DNA from: Pseudomonas sp. TNT3
GTDB taxonomy: Bacteria > Pseudomonadota > Gammaproteobacteria > Pseudomonadales > Pseudomonadaceae
DNA length: 64,000 nucleotides
Direction of reading: 5' to 3'
Assembly (NCBI RefSeq): GCF_010095445.2
Contig: NZ_WFGV02000009.1
Location: 1-64,000 of the forward strand
In this document: in pieces, positions 18,397 to 28,717 of the stretch
Position numbering within the stretch: position 1 is the first letter of the stretch
Layout: every line of letters starts with the position of its first letter
The notes under the pieces: model-generated
Told to the model about the DNA's origin: nothing
What the model saw: only the letters and a program-made list of their open reading frames with translations
Databases searched by the model: none
Position numbers and translations under genes: made by a program

Positions 18397-19926
18397 ATGA
18401 CTACCACGCCTAAACCTTTGGTCCTGATTATTCTCGACGGCTTCGGTCACAGCGACAGCCCTGAATCCAACGCCGTGTTCGCGGCCAAGAAGCCCGTACT
18501 GGACCGTTTGACTGCCACCGTGCCAAACGGCCTGATCTCGGGCAGCGGCATGGATGTCGGTCTGCCGGATGGCCAGATGGGCAATTCAGAAGTCGGCCAC
18601 ATGAACCTTGGTGCCGGCCGCGTGGTGTATCAGGATTTCACGCGCGTCACCAAATCGATCCGTGATGGCGAATTCTTCGAGAACCCGACCATTTGCGCCG
18701 CCGTGGATAAAGCAGTCGCTGCCGGCAAAGCCGTGCACTTCATGGGCCTGCTGTCCGATGGCGGCGTTCACAGCCACCAGGATCACCTGGTTGCCATGGC
18801 TGAACTGGCCTTCAAACGCGGCGCCGAAAAAATCTACCTCCACGCCTTCCTCGACGGTCGCGACACCCCGCCAAAAAGCGCTCAGTCGTCTATCGAACTG
18901 CTCGATGCAACGTTCGAGGCTCTCGGTAAAGGCCGGATCGCCAGCATTGTTGGCCGTTATTTCGCCATGGACCGCGATAATCGTTGGGACCGTGTATCGC
19001 AGGCTTACAACCTGATTGTCGACGGTAACGGTGAATTCAACGCTGCCACTGCTCAGGAAGGTCTGCAAGCAGCCTACGACCGTGGCGAGAGCGATGAATT
19101 CGTTAAAGCCACCTCCATCGGCGAGCCGGTCAAAGTCGAAGACGGCGATGCCGTCGTATTCATGAACTTCCGTGCCGACCGCGCCCGCGAACTGACTCGC
19201 GTGTTCGTCGAAGACGATTTCAAGGAATTCGAACGCGCCCGCCAGCCGAAACTGGCCGGCTTCGTAATGCTGACCCAATACGCCGCCAGCATTCCTGCCC
19301 CCTCGGCGTTTGCCGCCGGCAGCCTGGAAAACGTGTTGGGCGACTACCTGGCGAAAAACGGTAAAACCCAGCTGCGCATCGCTGAAACCGAGAAATACGC
19401 CCACGTCACCTTCTTCTTCTCCGGCGGTCGCGAAGAACCGTTCCCGGGCGAAGAACGTATCCTGATCCCGTCGCCAAAAGTCGCCACCTATGACTTGCAG
19501 CCCGAGATGAGCGCCCCGGAAGTGACCGATCGCATCGTCGACGCTATCGAAAACCAGCGTTACGACGTGATCGTGGTCAACTACGCCAACGGCGACATGG
19601 TCGGCCACAGCGGCGTGTTCGATGCGGCGGTCAAAGCCGTTGAATGCCTGGACCTGTGTGTCGGCCGTATCGTCGACGCGCTGGACAAGGTTGGCGGCGA
19701 AGCGCTGATCACGGCTGACCATGGCAACGTCGAGCAAATGGCCGACGAATCCACCGGCCAGGCTCACACCGCCCACACCACCGAGCCTGTGCCGTTCATT
19801 TATGTCGGCAAACGCGACTTCAAGGTGCGCAATGGCGGCGTGTTGGCGGATGTGGCGCCGACCATGCTGATGCTGCTGGGGATGGAAAAACCGGAAGAAA
19901 TGACGGGCACTTCGATCCTCGTGTAA
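18397..19926 (+). CDS. gpmI: 2,3-bisphosphoglycerate-independent phosphoglycerate mutase
   Basis: The 509-residue Mn-dependent glycolytic enzyme interconverts 3- and 2-phosphoglycerate. Seen are the first metal site [12 protein letters not shown], the phosphoserine motif [22 protein letters not shown]-like [11 protein letters not shown], and the second metal site [11 protein letters not shown] with [10 protein letters not shown] choose ATG 18397 over GTG 18388 because it gives the usual start ([10 protein letters not shown]) and a GAGTGGA ribosome site. Divergent from the rhodanese-grxC-secB unit. Secure. Confidence 0.97.
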   Translation: MTTTPKPLVLIILDGFGHSDSPESNAVFAAKKPVLDRLTATVPNGLISGSGMDVGLPDGQMGNSEVGHMNLGAGRVVYQDFTRVTKSIRDGEFFENPTICAAVDKAVAAGKAVHFMGLLSDGGVHSHQDHLVAMAELAFKRGAEKIYLHAFLDGRDTPPKSAQSSIELLDATFEALGKGRIASIVGRYFAMDRDNRWDRVSQAYNLIVDGNGEFNAATAQEGLQAAYDRGESDEFVKATSIGEPVKVEDGDAVVFMNFRADRARELTRVFVEDDFKEFERARQPKLAGFVMLTQYAASIPAPSAFAAGSLENVLGDYLAKNGKTQLRIAETEKYAHVTFFFSGGREEPFPGEERILIPSPKVATYDLQPEMSAPEVTDRIVDAIENQRYDVIVVNYANGDMVGHSGVFDAAVKAVECLDLCVGRIVDALDKVGGEALITADHGNVEQMADESTGQAHTAHTTEPVPFIYVGKRDFKVRNGGVLADVAPTMLMLLGMEKPEEMTGTSILV

Positions 19927-19952
19927 CCCGCCGGTCAAATCACCACCAAGCC

Positions 19953-20045
19953 CTGTGGGAGCGGGCTCGCCAGCGATAGCAATCTGACAGCCAACATCAC
20001 TGTTGAATGTTAAGACGCCATCGCGGGCAAGCCCGCTCCCACAGT
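19953..20045. repeat. REPIN-type palindrome, one arm degenerate
   Basis: The left arm, CTGTGGGAGCGGGCTCGCCA, has changed bases (CTCGCCAGCGAT) relative to the right arm ATCGCGGGCAAGCCCGCTCC. It is an imperfect member of the class at 15524 and 16964. It lies between gpmI and the envC-like gene. Confidence 0.78.
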
Positions 20046-20178
20046 GGTTTGTGGTGGTTTCAAAGATTAATCACACCCACTTGCCAGCCCGGTTATCACA
20101 CAACCCCAATTGGGCGTTTTTTTTGCGGCGCTTGGCGGGCATACTAGGCCGTCCCTTTCCCTGGTGTCGCCCGCCTCT

Positions 20179-21480
20179 ATGCTTCGCGTCCTGATAGCCC
20201 TTGCTCTGACTTGCCTGCTCCAACCGGCCTTCGCTGACGAGCGCGCGCAAACCCAACAACAGTTGGACGCCACGCGTCAGGACATTGCCGAGCTGAAGAA
20301 ACTGCTGGGCAAGATTCAGGAAGAAAGGTCCGGTGTGCAAAAAGACCTGAAGGGCACCGAAACCGAGATGGGCAAACTCGAAAAGCAGGTCGATGCCCTG
20401 CAAAAAGAGTTGAAGAAAAGCGAATCCGAGCTGCAACGACTCGATGCGGAGAAAAAAAAACTCCAGAGCGCGCGCACTGAACAGCAACAACTGATCGCCA
20501 TTCAGGCCCGTGCGGCCTATCAGAATGGTCGCCAGGAGTATCTGAAACTGCTGCTCAACCAGCAGAACCCGGAAAAATTCGCCCGCACCCTCACCTATTA
20601 CGACTACCTGAGCCAGGCCCGCCTGGAACAGCTGAAGAACTTCAACGAAACTCTGCGCCAACTGGCCAATGTCGAAAAAGACATCGACATGCAGCAGGCG
20701 CAGTTACTCGTACAGAAAAGCAGCCTCGACAGTCAGCGTGACGAACTCGACAAGGTTCGCAAAGAGCGCCAGCAAGTCCTGGCCAAGCTCAATGAAGACG
20801 TAAAGGCTCGCGATCAAAAACTGGCGTCCCGCGAGCAGGATCAGGCAGACCTGTCTAAAGTCCTTAAAACCATTGAAGAAACCTTGGCCCGTCAGGCCCG
20901 TGAGGCAGAAGAAGCGCGGCAAAAAGCGCTGATCGCCCAGCAGGAAGCCGAAAAAAAGCGTTTACGTGAGGCCCAGGCAGCAGCAGACGCGGCCGATACG
21001 ACCGACGCCCCACGCAAACCTGTCAAATCGACACCCGGCGCCCTTGTTTCAAGTTCAGGCGAGACCTTCGGTGGCGCGTTTGCTTCAACTCGGGGAAAAC
21101 TTCCTTGGCCTGTTGATGGTCGACTGCTGGCGCGCTTTGGCGAATCCCGTGGCGACGACGCTCGTACCAAATGGGACGGCGTGATGATCAGTGCGTCCGC
21201 CGGCAGTCAGGTACATGCCGTTCACGGCGGCCGCGTGGTGTTTGCCGACTGGTTGCGTGGTGCCGGCCTGCTGGTGATTCTCGATCACGGCAACGGTTTC
21301 TTGAGTCTTTATGGTCACAACCAGACGCTGCTGAAGTCTGCGGGTGATGTGGTTAAAGCCGGTGAGTCCATCTCCACTGTCGGTAGCAGTGGCGGGCAGG
21401 ACACACCAGCGCTGTATTTCGCAATTCGTCAGCAGGGTCACCCGAGTGATCCGGCACAATGGTGTCGCGCGCAAGGATAA
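20179..21480 (+). CDS. envC: EnvC-type murein hydrolase activator
   Basis: From ATG 20179 (MLRVLIALALTCLLQPAFA, signal peptide) the product has 433 residues. A coiled coil of about 250 residues, rich in Gln, Lys and Glu, precedes a C-terminal LytM/M23 domain (about 320-430). The metal ligands of active M23 peptidases are missing: KWDGVMI stands where HxGxD is expected and LYGHN where HxH would be. This is the pattern of EnvC, which activates AmiA/B-type amidases at the septum. ctpA follows after 31 bases. The start upstream at 20110 is rejected because the signal peptide would be buried. Confidence 0.92.
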   Translation: MLRVLIALALTCLLQPAFADERAQTQQQLDATRQDIAELKKLLGKIQEERSGVQKDLKGTETEMGKLEKQVDALQKELKKSESELQRLDAEKKKLQSARTEQQQLIAIQARAAYQNGRQEYLKLLLNQQNPEKFARTLTYYDYLSQARLEQLKNFNETLRQLANVEKDIDMQQAQLLVQKSSLDSQRDELDKVRKERQQVLAKLNEDVKARDQKLASREQDQADLSKVLKTIEETLARQAREAEEARQKALIAQQEAEKKRLREAQAAADAADTTDAPRKPVKSTPGALVSSSGETFGGAFASTRGKLPWPVDGRLLARFGESRGDDARTKWDGVMISASAGSQVHAVHGGRVVFADWLRGAGLLVILDHGNGFLSLYGHNQTLLKSAGDVVKAGESISTVGSSGGQDTPALYFAIRQQGHPSDPAQWCRAQG

Positions 21481-21511
21481 GCGCCTTACCTAATTCAGGA
21501 GTTCGTTCGAC

Positions 21512-22831
21512 ATGCTGCATCTGTCCCGCCTTACCTCGCTGGCCCTGACGATCGCTCTGGTGATCGGCGCGCCTCTGGCGTTCGCCGCTCAACCTGCGCC
21601 AGCGGTTGCACCTGCGGGCACTGCTGCGACCACCAAGGCACCACTGCCTCTGGAAGAGTTGCGCACATTTGCCGAGGTCATGGACCGGATCAAAGCTGCT
21701 TATGTCGAACCGGTAGACGACAAGACCCTGCTGGAAAATGCCATCAAAGGCATGCTCAGCAACCTCGACCCGCACTCCGCCTACCTTGGCCCGGAAGATT
21801 TCGCAGAGTTGCAGGAAAGCACCAGCGGCGAGTTTGGTGGCCTGGGTATCGAAGTGGGCGCCGAAGACGGTTTCATCAAGGTGGTATCGCCAATCGATGA
21901 CACCCCGGCGTCCAAGGCCGGCATTCAGGCGGGCGACTTCATCGTCAAGATCAACGGCCAACCGACTCGCGGCCAGAGCATGACTGAAGCCGTGGACAAG
22001 ATGCGCGGCAAGATCGGTCAGAAAATCACCCTGACCCTGGTACGTGACGGCGGCACACCGTTTGACGTGACCCTCGCACGCGCCATCATCCAGGTGAAGA
22101 GCGTGAAGGCTCAGTTGCTCGAGTCGGGCTACGGCTATATCCGCATCACTCAGTTCCAGGTCAAGACCGGCGAAGAGGTCTCCAAGGCCCTGGCCAAGCT
22201 GCGCAAGGACAATGGCAAGAAACTCAAAGGTGTCATCCTTGACCTGCGCAACAATCCGGGCGGCGTGCTGCAAGCAGCGGTGGAAGTGGTCGACCACTTC
22301 ATCACCAAGGGCTTGATCGTCTACACCAAGGGTCGCATCGCCAACTCCGAATTGCGCTTCTCGGCCACTGGAAAGGATGAAAGCGAAGCGGTGCCAATGG
22401 TCGTGTTGATCAACGGCGGCAGCGCCTCGGCCTCGGAAATTGTCGCCGGCGCCTTGCAGGATCAGAAACGCGCAGTGGTCATGGGCACCACAAGCTTCGG
22501 TAAGGGTTCGGTCCAAACCGTACTGCCGCTGAACAACGACCGCGCACTGAAGATCACCACTGCGCTGTATTACACGCCGAATGGCCGCTCGATCCAGGCC
22601 CAGGGCATCGTCCCGGACATCGAAGTGCGCAAGGCCAAGATCACCAGCGAGCAGGATGGCGAGTACTTCAAGGAAGCCGATCTGCAAGGGCACCTGGGTA
22701 ATGGCAATGGCGGCGAAGACAAGCCGACCGGCTCGGGCGCCAAACCCAAGGTAATGCCGCAGGACGACGATTACCAATTGGCCCAGGCGCTGAGCCTGCT
22801 TAAAGGGCTGAGCATCACCTCCGGCCGCTGA
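21512..22831 (+). CDS. ctpA: Carboxy-terminal processing protease CtpA (S41)
   Basis: The 439-residue periplasmic protease has a signal peptide (to about ALAFAA), the YVEPVDDKTLLENAIKGML segment, a PDZ domain (FGGLGIEVG...GDFIVKINGQPT) and the S41 catalytic core. The core has Ser in NGGSASASEIVAGAL and the general-base Lys in TTSFGKGSVQT. CtpA-type enzymes cleave murein hydrolases and are controlled by an adaptor lipoprotein. It is encoded between envC and yibQ and probably in the same operon, with the next gene starting 1 base after its stop. Confidence 0.95.
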   Translation: MLHLSRLTSLALTIALVIGAPLAFAAQPAPAVAPAGTAATTKAPLPLEELRTFAEVMDRIKAAYVEPVDDKTLLENAIKGMLSNLDPHSAYLGPEDFAELQESTSGEFGGLGIEVGAEDGFIKVVSPIDDTPASKAGIQAGDFIVKINGQPTRGQSMTEAVDKMRGKIGQKITLTLVRDGGTPFDVTLARAIIQVKSVKAQLLESGYGYIRITQFQVKTGEEVSKALAKLRKDNGKKLKGVILDLRNNPGGVLQAAVEVVDHFITKGLIVYTKGRIANSELRFSATGKDESEAVPMVVLINGGSASASEIVAGALQDQKRAVVMGTTSFGKGSVQTVLPLNNDRALKITTALYYTPNGRSIQAQGIVPDIEVRKAKITSEQDGEYFKEADLQGHLGNGNGGEDKPTGSGAKPKVMPQDDDYQLAQALSLLKGLSITSGR

Positions 22832-22832
22832 G

Positions 22833-23609
22833 ATGCGCCTGCGGTTAGCCCTCGGCCTGCTGTGCTGTCTGATGGGTGTTGCGCACGCAACGCCCGCCAA
22901 GCCGGCTCCGCAAAAGGCCTACCTGAGCCTGATCATCGATGACCTGGGGCAGAACCTGCCTCGGGATCGCCGCGTGCTCGCCCTGCCCGGCCCGGTCACG
23001 GCTGCGATCATGCCTGATACGCCCCACGCCACTGAATTCGCCCGCGAAGCCCATCGCGCCGGCAAGATAGTCATTCTGCACATGCCTATGGACCCGGCTA
23101 CCGGCCCGTTCGCCTGGCACCCTGACTTACCCCTCGACGAGCTGGAAAAACGCCTGAACGCGGCATTCAAAATGGTCCCCTACACCGCAGGCATCAACAA
23201 CCACATGGGCAGCCGCATGACCTCGCAACCGGCTGCAATGGCCTGGTTGATGGCGCACTTGCAGCGCAAGCACAAATTCTTCGTCGACAGCCGTACCAGC
23301 GCGCAAACAGTAGCGGCTGCCGAGGCGCAGAAGATTGGATTGGCAAGCGTATCCCGGGACGTTTTTCTGGATGACGAGCGCACTGAAGCGGCGATCTTCA
23401 CCCAGTTACAGACGGCCATCAGCCTGGCGCGTAAACAGGGTTCGGCAGTGATGATCGGGCATCCATATCCGCAGACGCTGGCGGTACTGGAGCGTGAGTT
23501 GCCGAAACTCAAAGGACAGGGTATCGACTGGATTGATATCAAGCTGATGATAAGCGTGCGTGGAAACCGTGCGACAGCGGCTCATGGCAAAGACGGTATT
23601 TACCGGTAA
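22833..23609 (+). CDS. yibQ: Divergent polysaccharide deacetylase (YibQ family)
   Basis: The 258-residue protein has a signal peptide (MRLRLALGLLCCLMGVAHA) and the family pattern LSLIIDDLGQN, PGPVTAAIMPDTPHA, ILHMPMDP, GINNHMGSRMT, FFVDSRTSA and a final IGHPYPQT. The NodB-type metal residues are only partly kept, so the family is called divergent. Its substrate is not established, though it is expected in the periplasm near cell-wall material. Only 1 base separates it from ctpA, so expression with envC-ctpA is likely. Confidence 0.92.
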   Translation: MRLRLALGLLCCLMGVAHATPAKPAPQKAYLSLIIDDLGQNLPRDRRVLALPGPVTAAIMPDTPHATEFAREAHRAGKIVILHMPMDPATGPFAWHPDLPLDELEKRLNAAFKMVPYTAGINNHMGSRMTSQPAAMAWLMAHLQRKHKFFVDSRTSAQTVAAAEAQKIGLASVSRDVFLDDERTEAAIFTQLQTAISLARKQGSAVMIGHPYPQTLAVLERELPKLKGQGIDWIDIKLMISVRGNRATAAHGKDGIYR

Positions 23610-23728
23610 TACCCCCGCCGCACTCACCCATAAATAATTACCGCCGAACGCTTCGCCTAATTCCAGATAGTGACGTGAACCTTGTTGCGACTACGCCCAA
23701 GTCGCCTGTCAAACTATCAGGAACCATC

Positions 23729-25069
23729 ATGCCCACCAATGAAACAGCCGCACCGGCCGCGAGGCCTTTGGCATCGATCCAGGTTGACAATCTGCTGATC
23801 AACTTCACGACGCAATTCAACCGGATCTGGGATAGCGCGGGCTCTGGTTCGAAAAAAGGGAGCTTTTGGCGCCCTTTACCTTCCGCAGATTTGTTGCCTG
23901 GATATTTCCCGCTGGGGGACGTCGTTTCGCCTGGCTTCGAGAACATAAACGAGAGCAATATCGTGGCAGTTGTCTGCGAAGGCGTTCCGGAGAATGGAGA
24001 CACCTCGAAAGGCAAAGCCCTCGGCGTCCCGATCGACTTCGAACAAGTCTGGAAAGATTCAGGTTCCGGAGCCAAAGCTGACATTACTATCTGGCGCCCG
24101 ATACCACCGGACGGTTATGTGGCGCTGGGCATGGTTTGCTCCAACGGCCGCGACAAGCCGTTGCGCAATACCGTCCGTTGCGTGCGCGCGGACCTGGTGA
24201 TCGCTTCGCCCGCTAACCGCATGATCTGGGACGACCGCGGGAGTGGCGCCAAGAAAAACTTTTCAGCCTGGAGCACCTCCCCTCCAAGTGCGCCTGCTGG
24301 AGAAATCTGCTTTTCACCCGGCACTTTTGTTGGCATCAACAACCATACAAGACCGACAGGCGACGTCGCTTACTCACTACGCATGAAAATCGCCACGCGG
24401 ACCCGTTCTTCGATCGTTGCGCCTGTTCTTACAGGCTATGAGCCCCCTGCCGCCGATGAGGCAACCACAGTCACGAAGATTGCTTACCTTCCATGGTTCA
24501 CCGTTATAGACCCTGACCTGAATGCTGTGGAGCAATTGCGGACATCAGCATTTTACCGCCTGGAAAGATCTGACCAGTATGAGTTACTGGGGTACGGCCA
24601 CAACACTGGCGCTATCAGCAAAACCTTCCAGTGGTCTGCGTCCAAGGTCCAAAGCGCTGAAATGCTGTCTGAGTTTACCGGCATCACCAGTATCAGAACC
24701 GAAACCGAATGGCCCTTGATTCATTTGGCACACGTGAGCACCGTAAATCACTTGTGGACCGCTTCAATCCAGTTTTCGGCGAGACTGGAAAAAAGCTTTA
24801 CTCATACCGAGAAATCATCCGACGGTTGGAGCCGCGTGACACCGGTGGAAGTCGTCGCTATCGCACCAAAGCGCAAGCTGATCGTCGTTTATCGTCTGAA
24901 AAGTGTTTACAGGCTCTTTCGTGAAGACGGCACTCAAGTAGCGTCACCTATCAATTACTGCGATCTCGATAGCCTGTATGTGGCCGAGTTTCCGCCGGAA
25001 CAAGGCGACAACATTTGCGCCGCGGAGAATCACAGTGATGCCCGAATAGTGGGCACCTCAATTTCATAA
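23729..25069 (+). CDS. Vps62-related protein
   Basis: The 446-residue protein has a Vps62-type domain in its first 220 residues, with three repeats of a RIWDSAGSGSKKGSFWRPL-like unit (around residues 30, 105 and 170; the second reads VWKDSGSGAKADITIWRPI, the third IWDDRGSGAKKNFSAW), each followed by GYVALG or a similar turn. The second half is beta-rich and not recognised. There is no signal peptide. I chose ATG 23729 because of the AGGA site before it; 23675 is also open. The next gene, a secreted protease, starts about 13 bases after its stop. Vps62 domains are best known from fungal vacuolar sorting proteins, and bacterial copies have no known role. Confidence 0.8.
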   Translation: MPTNETAAPAARPLASIQVDNLLINFTTQFNRIWDSAGSGSKKGSFWRPLPSADLLPGYFPLGDVVSPGFENINESNIVAVVCEGVPENGDTSKGKALGVPIDFEQVWKDSGSGAKADITIWRPIPPDGYVALGMVCSNGRDKPLRNTVRCVRADLVIASPANRMIWDDRGSGAKKNFSAWSTSPPSAPAGEICFSPGTFVGINNHTRPTGDVAYSLRMKIATRTRSSIVAPVLTGYEPPAADEATTVTKIAYLPWFTVIDPDLNAVEQLRTSAFYRLERSDQYELLGYGHNTGAISKTFQWSASKVQSAEMLSEFTGITSIRTETEWPLIHLAHVSTVNHLWTASIQFSARLEKSFTHTEKSSDGWSRVTPVEVVAIAPKRKLIVVYRLKSVYRLFREDGTQVASPINYCDLDSLYVAEFPPEQGDNICAAENHSDARIVGTSIS

Positions 25070-25082
25070 CCAAGGAATGGAC

Positions 25083-26315
25083 GTGAAATACCTTAAGTAT
25101 CTTTACCTGTCAGTCATGATCAGCTTGATAGGCACTGCTTCCGTGCAAGCGCGCGACCTCGGAGAGGGTGCTGTTAATGGCTCAGATTCGAGAGCATTGC
25201 AAAACAGCGGACGCCTTTACGAAATCTGGAGTGGCATCGGGCAATTGACCCTGCAATCGGGAGAATCCTGTAGTGCCGTCCTGCTAAATACGCGAAACAG
25301 GCAAGGTAAGGCCACCGGACCTGGCTATCTGCTCACCAGTGGGCATTGCGTACTGTTCCAGTACGGTTCGGCACGGATCAATCTGCCGATGGAAGCGACG
25401 GTAACCTTCAAATACTTTTATGACACGCCCGAGCGGCACAGCCAATTTTCAGTTCGGACCGCCCGATGGACCAGTCTCTCCGGAACTGATCTTGCCGTAC
25501 TTGAAGTAGACGCCACCCTGGACTCGTTAATTCAGGCCGGCATTAACCCGCTTAACCTGGCATCCCACCAAATCAATGAGAGCCACGACTCACTTAACGT
25601 TGGCGCGCCACAAGGCTTTAGCGAAAGCGGGCTTCGATTGAGCGCTTGCGACGAAGAAACTGCAGGTACATTCATCGATCACCCTGGGGTATTCCCTCTG
25701 GCAATGCGAAACCGATGCGACCTTCATGCCGGCAACTCTGGCAGTCCGATGCTCAACCGTCGAACAAATGAAATCACCGGCATCGTCAGTAAGATCGCTG
25801 ACTCGCGCGCAATACCAGAGCCCGAAGGTTGCGAGGACTCCTCATCCTGCAAGGCCGCCCGTTTCAACTACAGCTACCCAGCCAACTTTCTGGCCGCATG
25901 CTTTATTGACGGTGTATTCACCAGCAATGGACCGGACTGTGCCTTGAAGCCTGTCGAATTGACCGTTACTGAGCCATGGAAACTCAAGACATACGTTGAT
26001 AGATCGCGTAACACAGCCGGGCAGCTTGCACTGCCAACATGGGATTTCAGGTTCTCGTTAGACGCGCCGCTCTATCGCTTTAAAGCAGTCCGTGACGCCA
26101 AAGAATGCAAGGTGCCTCACAACTACAGCGCAGCCATTAGTACTGAAGATGCGCATATCAATACTGAAATAGGTCCATCAAATGGAGTGCACGCACTTTG
26201 CATTATTGGTGTTGACTCCGCGCAACAAAGACTGGCGGTGGCAACATTGAACAATGTGTTCACGAGCGCCGTGTATTTGAACCCGCCACCGCGGGTTCCG
26301 CCGCAAGCCCAGTAA
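25083..26315 (+). CDS. Secreted trypsin-like serine protease
   Basis: The product is about 410 residues, with a signal peptide (YLSVMISLIGTASVQA/RD). The S1-fold triad is visible: His in YLLTSGHCVLF, Asp in SGTDLAVLEVD and Ser in HAGNSGSPMLN. Several Cys pairs (for example CDEETAG...RCDLHAG and CEDSSSCKAA) suggest disulfides, so it acts outside the cytoplasm. A C-terminal domain of about 120 residues is unrecognised. Start: GTG 25083 gives a sound spacing to AAGGA, while ATG 25077 is also in frame but nearly touches that site. It is probably co-transcribed with the Vps62 gene. Confidence 0.82.
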   Translation: MKYLKYLYLSVMISLIGTASVQARDLGEGAVNGSDSRALQNSGRLYEIWSGIGQLTLQSGESCSAVLLNTRNRQGKATGPGYLLTSGHCVLFQYGSARINLPMEATVTFKYFYDTPERHSQFSVRTARWTSLSGTDLAVLEVDATLDSLIQAGINPLNLASHQINESHDSLNVGAPQGFSESGLRLSACDEETAGTFIDHPGVFPLAMRNRCDLHAGNSGSPMLNRRTNEITGIVSKIADSRAIPEPEGCEDSSSCKAARFNYSYPANFLAACFIDGVFTSNGPDCALKPVELTVTEPWKLKTYVDRSRNTAGQLALPTWDFRFSLDAPLYRFKAVRDAKECKVPHNYSAAISTEDAHINTEIGPSNGVHALCIIGVDSAQQRLAVATLNNVFTSAVYLNPPPRVPPQAQ

Positions 26316-26323
26316 GATAGCTG

Positions 26324-27079
26324 CTAGAGATACCGCGCCATGATCTCGTCGACCACGCCTTCCTTGCGTAACTGATCGAGCGCGGCTTGCAACTTGGCGA
26401 CGGTCTCATCTGGCACTTCTTTGTTCAGTGCCAGATACAACTCTGCGCTGTTGAATCGCAACACCGTCTTGAGCCCGATCACGCCATCCTGGCGCGCCAG
26501 ATAACGCCCGGCAGGGTCACCTGTGGCCCACAAATCGATCTGACCGCTTGTGAGTTTCTTCGCGTTGTCCTGATCCCGCAGCACGACAATCGGCTTCAAC
26601 CCTTGCTTGGCTAATGTCTCGGCAATCGCATCGCCCTTGTACGCGCCGATCCTGTACTTGCGCGCATCATCCAGACTTTCCAGGTTGATCTTGCTGTCGG
26701 CCTTGGCCAGCATGATCCAGTCGTCCGGGCCGATCGGGCCGACCCACTTGAAGAGCTTTTCACGATCAGGCAACCGCGCCATCACGAACACGCCATAACC
26801 GGGTTTCTCGAGGGCGATCTTGTAGATCCGCTCCCAAGGGAAACGCAGCGTAAGGCTGTAAGTGATGTTGGCGCGTTTGAACATCTCGCGGACGATGTCC
26901 ACGGCAATGCCATTGATGTTTTCGTCTTGAGCGAAATTCTTGCCGTTCCTCGCCATGTTGTATGGCGGGAAATTTTCCGTCAGCAACACCAGATCGGCGG
27001 CGGGGTTTTCTGCAGCCTGTGCTCCATTGATGAGCAATAAAGAAGCGCTGGCAAGGGCAAGTAGAAGGCGTTTAAGCAT
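26324..27079 (-). CDS. Periplasmic amino-acid-type solute-binding protein
   Basis: The 251-residue type-3 (SBP_bac_3) solute-binding protein has a signal peptide (LLLALASASLLLINGAQA). The ligand-binding fold is seen in LLTENFPPYNMAR, NGIAVDIVREMFKRANI and the C-terminal lobe VVLRDQDNAKKLTSGQIDLWATGD. No permease or ATPase gene is adjacent, so it may be an orphan receptor or work with a distant transporter. It lies just downstream of hisF on the same strand (78-base gap), which is a common place for this gene in Pseudomonas. The ligand is unknown. Confidence 0.87.
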   Translation of the reverse strand: MLKRLLLALASASLLLINGAQAAENPAADLVLLTENFPPYNMARNGKNFAQDENINGIAVDIVREMFKRANITYSLTLRFPWERIYKIALEKPGYGVFVMARLPDREKLFKWVGPIGPDDWIMLAKADSKINLESLDDARKYRIGAYKGDAIAETLAKQGLKPIVVLRDQDNAKKLTSGQIDLWATGDPAGRYLARQDGVIGLKTVLRFNSAELYLALNKEVPDETVAKLQAALDQLRKEGVVDEIMARYL

Positions 27080-27157
27080 GTCTGGCTACCGAAATCCATG
27101 GCGTTCCCAAGAGTGCCCTGAGCCCGCCATGATGTCCACTGGCCTGTATCGGATTGT

Positions 27158-27928
27158 TCAGCGCATCACGATTCCGCGATGGGCCATGTAGGCTTTGGCT
27201 TCCTGCACGGTGTATTCACCGAAGTGGAAAATACTCGCTGCCAACACTGCACTGGCGTGGCCTTCGATGATGCCGTCGGCCAAGTGCTGCAGGTTGCCGA
27301 CGCCGCCAGAGGCAATCACCGGGATACCCAAGGCATCGCTGATGGCGCGAGTGACGCCCAGATCGAAACCGTTTTTCATGCCGTCCTGATCCATGCTGGT
27401 CAGCAGGATTTCACCGGCACCCAGGCCTTCCATCTTCTTCGCCCACTCCACCGCGTCCAGGCCTGTCGGCTTGCGACCGCCGTGGGTGAAGATTTCCCAG
27501 CGAGGCGTTTCGCCCGGCCCGGAAACCTTCTTGGCGTCGATGGCGACGACGATGCATTGCGAACCGAAATGCTGCGCCGCTTCGCCGACAAATTCCGGAT
27601 TGAACACGGCGGCGGTGTTGATCGACACCTTGTCCGCGCCCGCGTTGAGCAGGTTACGAATGTCCTGCACGGTGCGAACGCCACCGCCGACGGTCAGCGG
27701 AATGAACACCTGGCTGGCCATGCGCTCGACGGTATGCAGCGTGGTATCGCGGCCATCGACGCTGGCGGTGATGTCAAGAAAGGTAATCTCGTCAGCACCC
27801 TGCTCGTCGTAGCGACGAGCGATTTCCACCGGATCGCCGGCGTCGCGGATGTTTTCGAACTTCACACCCTTGACGACCCGACCGTTGTCCACGTCCAGGC
27901 AAGGGATGATGCGTTTGGCCAGCGCCAT
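27158..27928 (-). CDS. hisF: Imidazole glycerol phosphate synthase, cyclase subunit
   Basis: The 256-residue TIM barrel begins [21 protein letters not shown], with the catalytic Asp in CLDVD and the second catalytic Asp in the VSINTAAV / AIDAKK region. Phosphate-binding glycines are seen at TVGGGVRT and VIASGGVGN. It takes ammonia from HisH and forms IGP and AICAR. It is last in the his cluster here, 9 bases after hisA. Secure. Confidence 0.97.
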   Translation of the reverse strand: MALAKRIIPCLDVDNGRVVKGVKFENIRDAGDPVEIARRYDEQGADEITFLDITASVDGRDTTLHTVERMASQVFIPLTVGGGVRTVQDIRNLLNAGADKVSINTAAVFNPEFVGEAAQHFGSQCIVVAIDAKKVSGPGETPRWEIFTHGGRKPTGLDAVEWAKKMEGLGAGEILLTSMDQDGMKNGFDLGVTRAISDALGIPVIASGGVGNLQHLADGIIEGHASAVLAASIFHFGEYTVQEAKAYMAHRGIVMR

Positions 27929-27937
27929 GGTCAGTCC

Positions 27938-28675
27938 TCAGCCTTTGTACGAATCGCAGAAAGCTTGCGCTTCAGCGACGTCGAGGGTGCCTTCATAGAT
28001 CGCCCGGCCGGTGATCGCGCCGATGATGCCTGGCGCTCTGGCGTCGAGCAGCGACTTGATGTCACCCAGGTTGTGGATGCCGCCGGAGGCGATCACCGGG
28101 ATCTTCGTGGCAGCGGCCAGTGCAGCGGTAAACGGAACGTTGCAGCCCTGCATCATGCCGTCTTTGGCGATGTCGGTATAAACGATCGCGGACACGCCGT
28201 CGGCTTCAAATTGCTTGGCCAGATCGATCACTTGAACGGTGCTGATTTCAGCCCAGCCGTCGGTGGCAACGAAGCCATCTTTGGCATCCAGACCGACGAT
28301 CACCTTGCCCGGAAACGCGCGGCAGGCTTCAGCGACGAAGGCAGGATCTTTGACGGCTTTGGTGCCGATGATCACGTAGCTCACGCCGGCTTTCACGTAG
28401 TGCTCGATGGTTTCCAGGGAGCGGATACCGCCGCCAATCTGGATCGGCAGGTTCGGGTAACGCTTGGCGATGGCAGTGACGACTTCACCATTGACCGGCT
28501 GGCCTTCGAAAGCGCCGTTCAGATCGACCAGATGCAGACGACGGCAACCGCCCTCCACCCACTTGGCAGCCATGCTCACCGGGTCATCGGAGAACACTGT
28601 GGAATCTTCCATGCGGCCCTGGCGCAGACGAACACAGGCACCGTCTTTGAGATCGATAGCGGGAATAATCAGCAT
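27938..28675 (-). CDS. hisA: ProFAR isomerase HisA
   Basis: From ATG 28675 ([21 protein letters not shown]) the 245-residue TIM barrel matches HisA. The catalytic Asp is in PAIDLKDG, with [17 protein letters not shown] and [13 protein letters not shown] (second catalytic Asp) and IASGGIHN. It isomerises ProFAR to PRFAR in histidine synthesis. An upstream in-frame start adds five residues and is unlikely. It is followed by hisF after 9 bases and preceded by a DUF2164 gene after 42. Confidence 0.96.
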   Translation of the reverse strand: MLIIPAIDLKDGACVRLRQGRMEDSTVFSDDPVSMAAKWVEGGCRRLHLVDLNGAFEGQPVNGEVVTAIAKRYPNLPIQIGGGIRSLETIEHYVKAGVSYVIIGTKAVKDPAFVAEACRAFPGKVIVGLDAKDGFVATDGWAEISTVQVIDLAKQFEADGVSAIVYTDIAKDGMMQGCNVPFTAALAAATKIPVIASGGIHNLGDIKSLLDARAPGIIGAITGRAIYEGTLDVAEAQAFCDSYKG

Positions 28676-28717
28676 CTGGCAAACCTTCAAATTCGAGTAT
28701 TCAGCTTCGCTCGGAAA

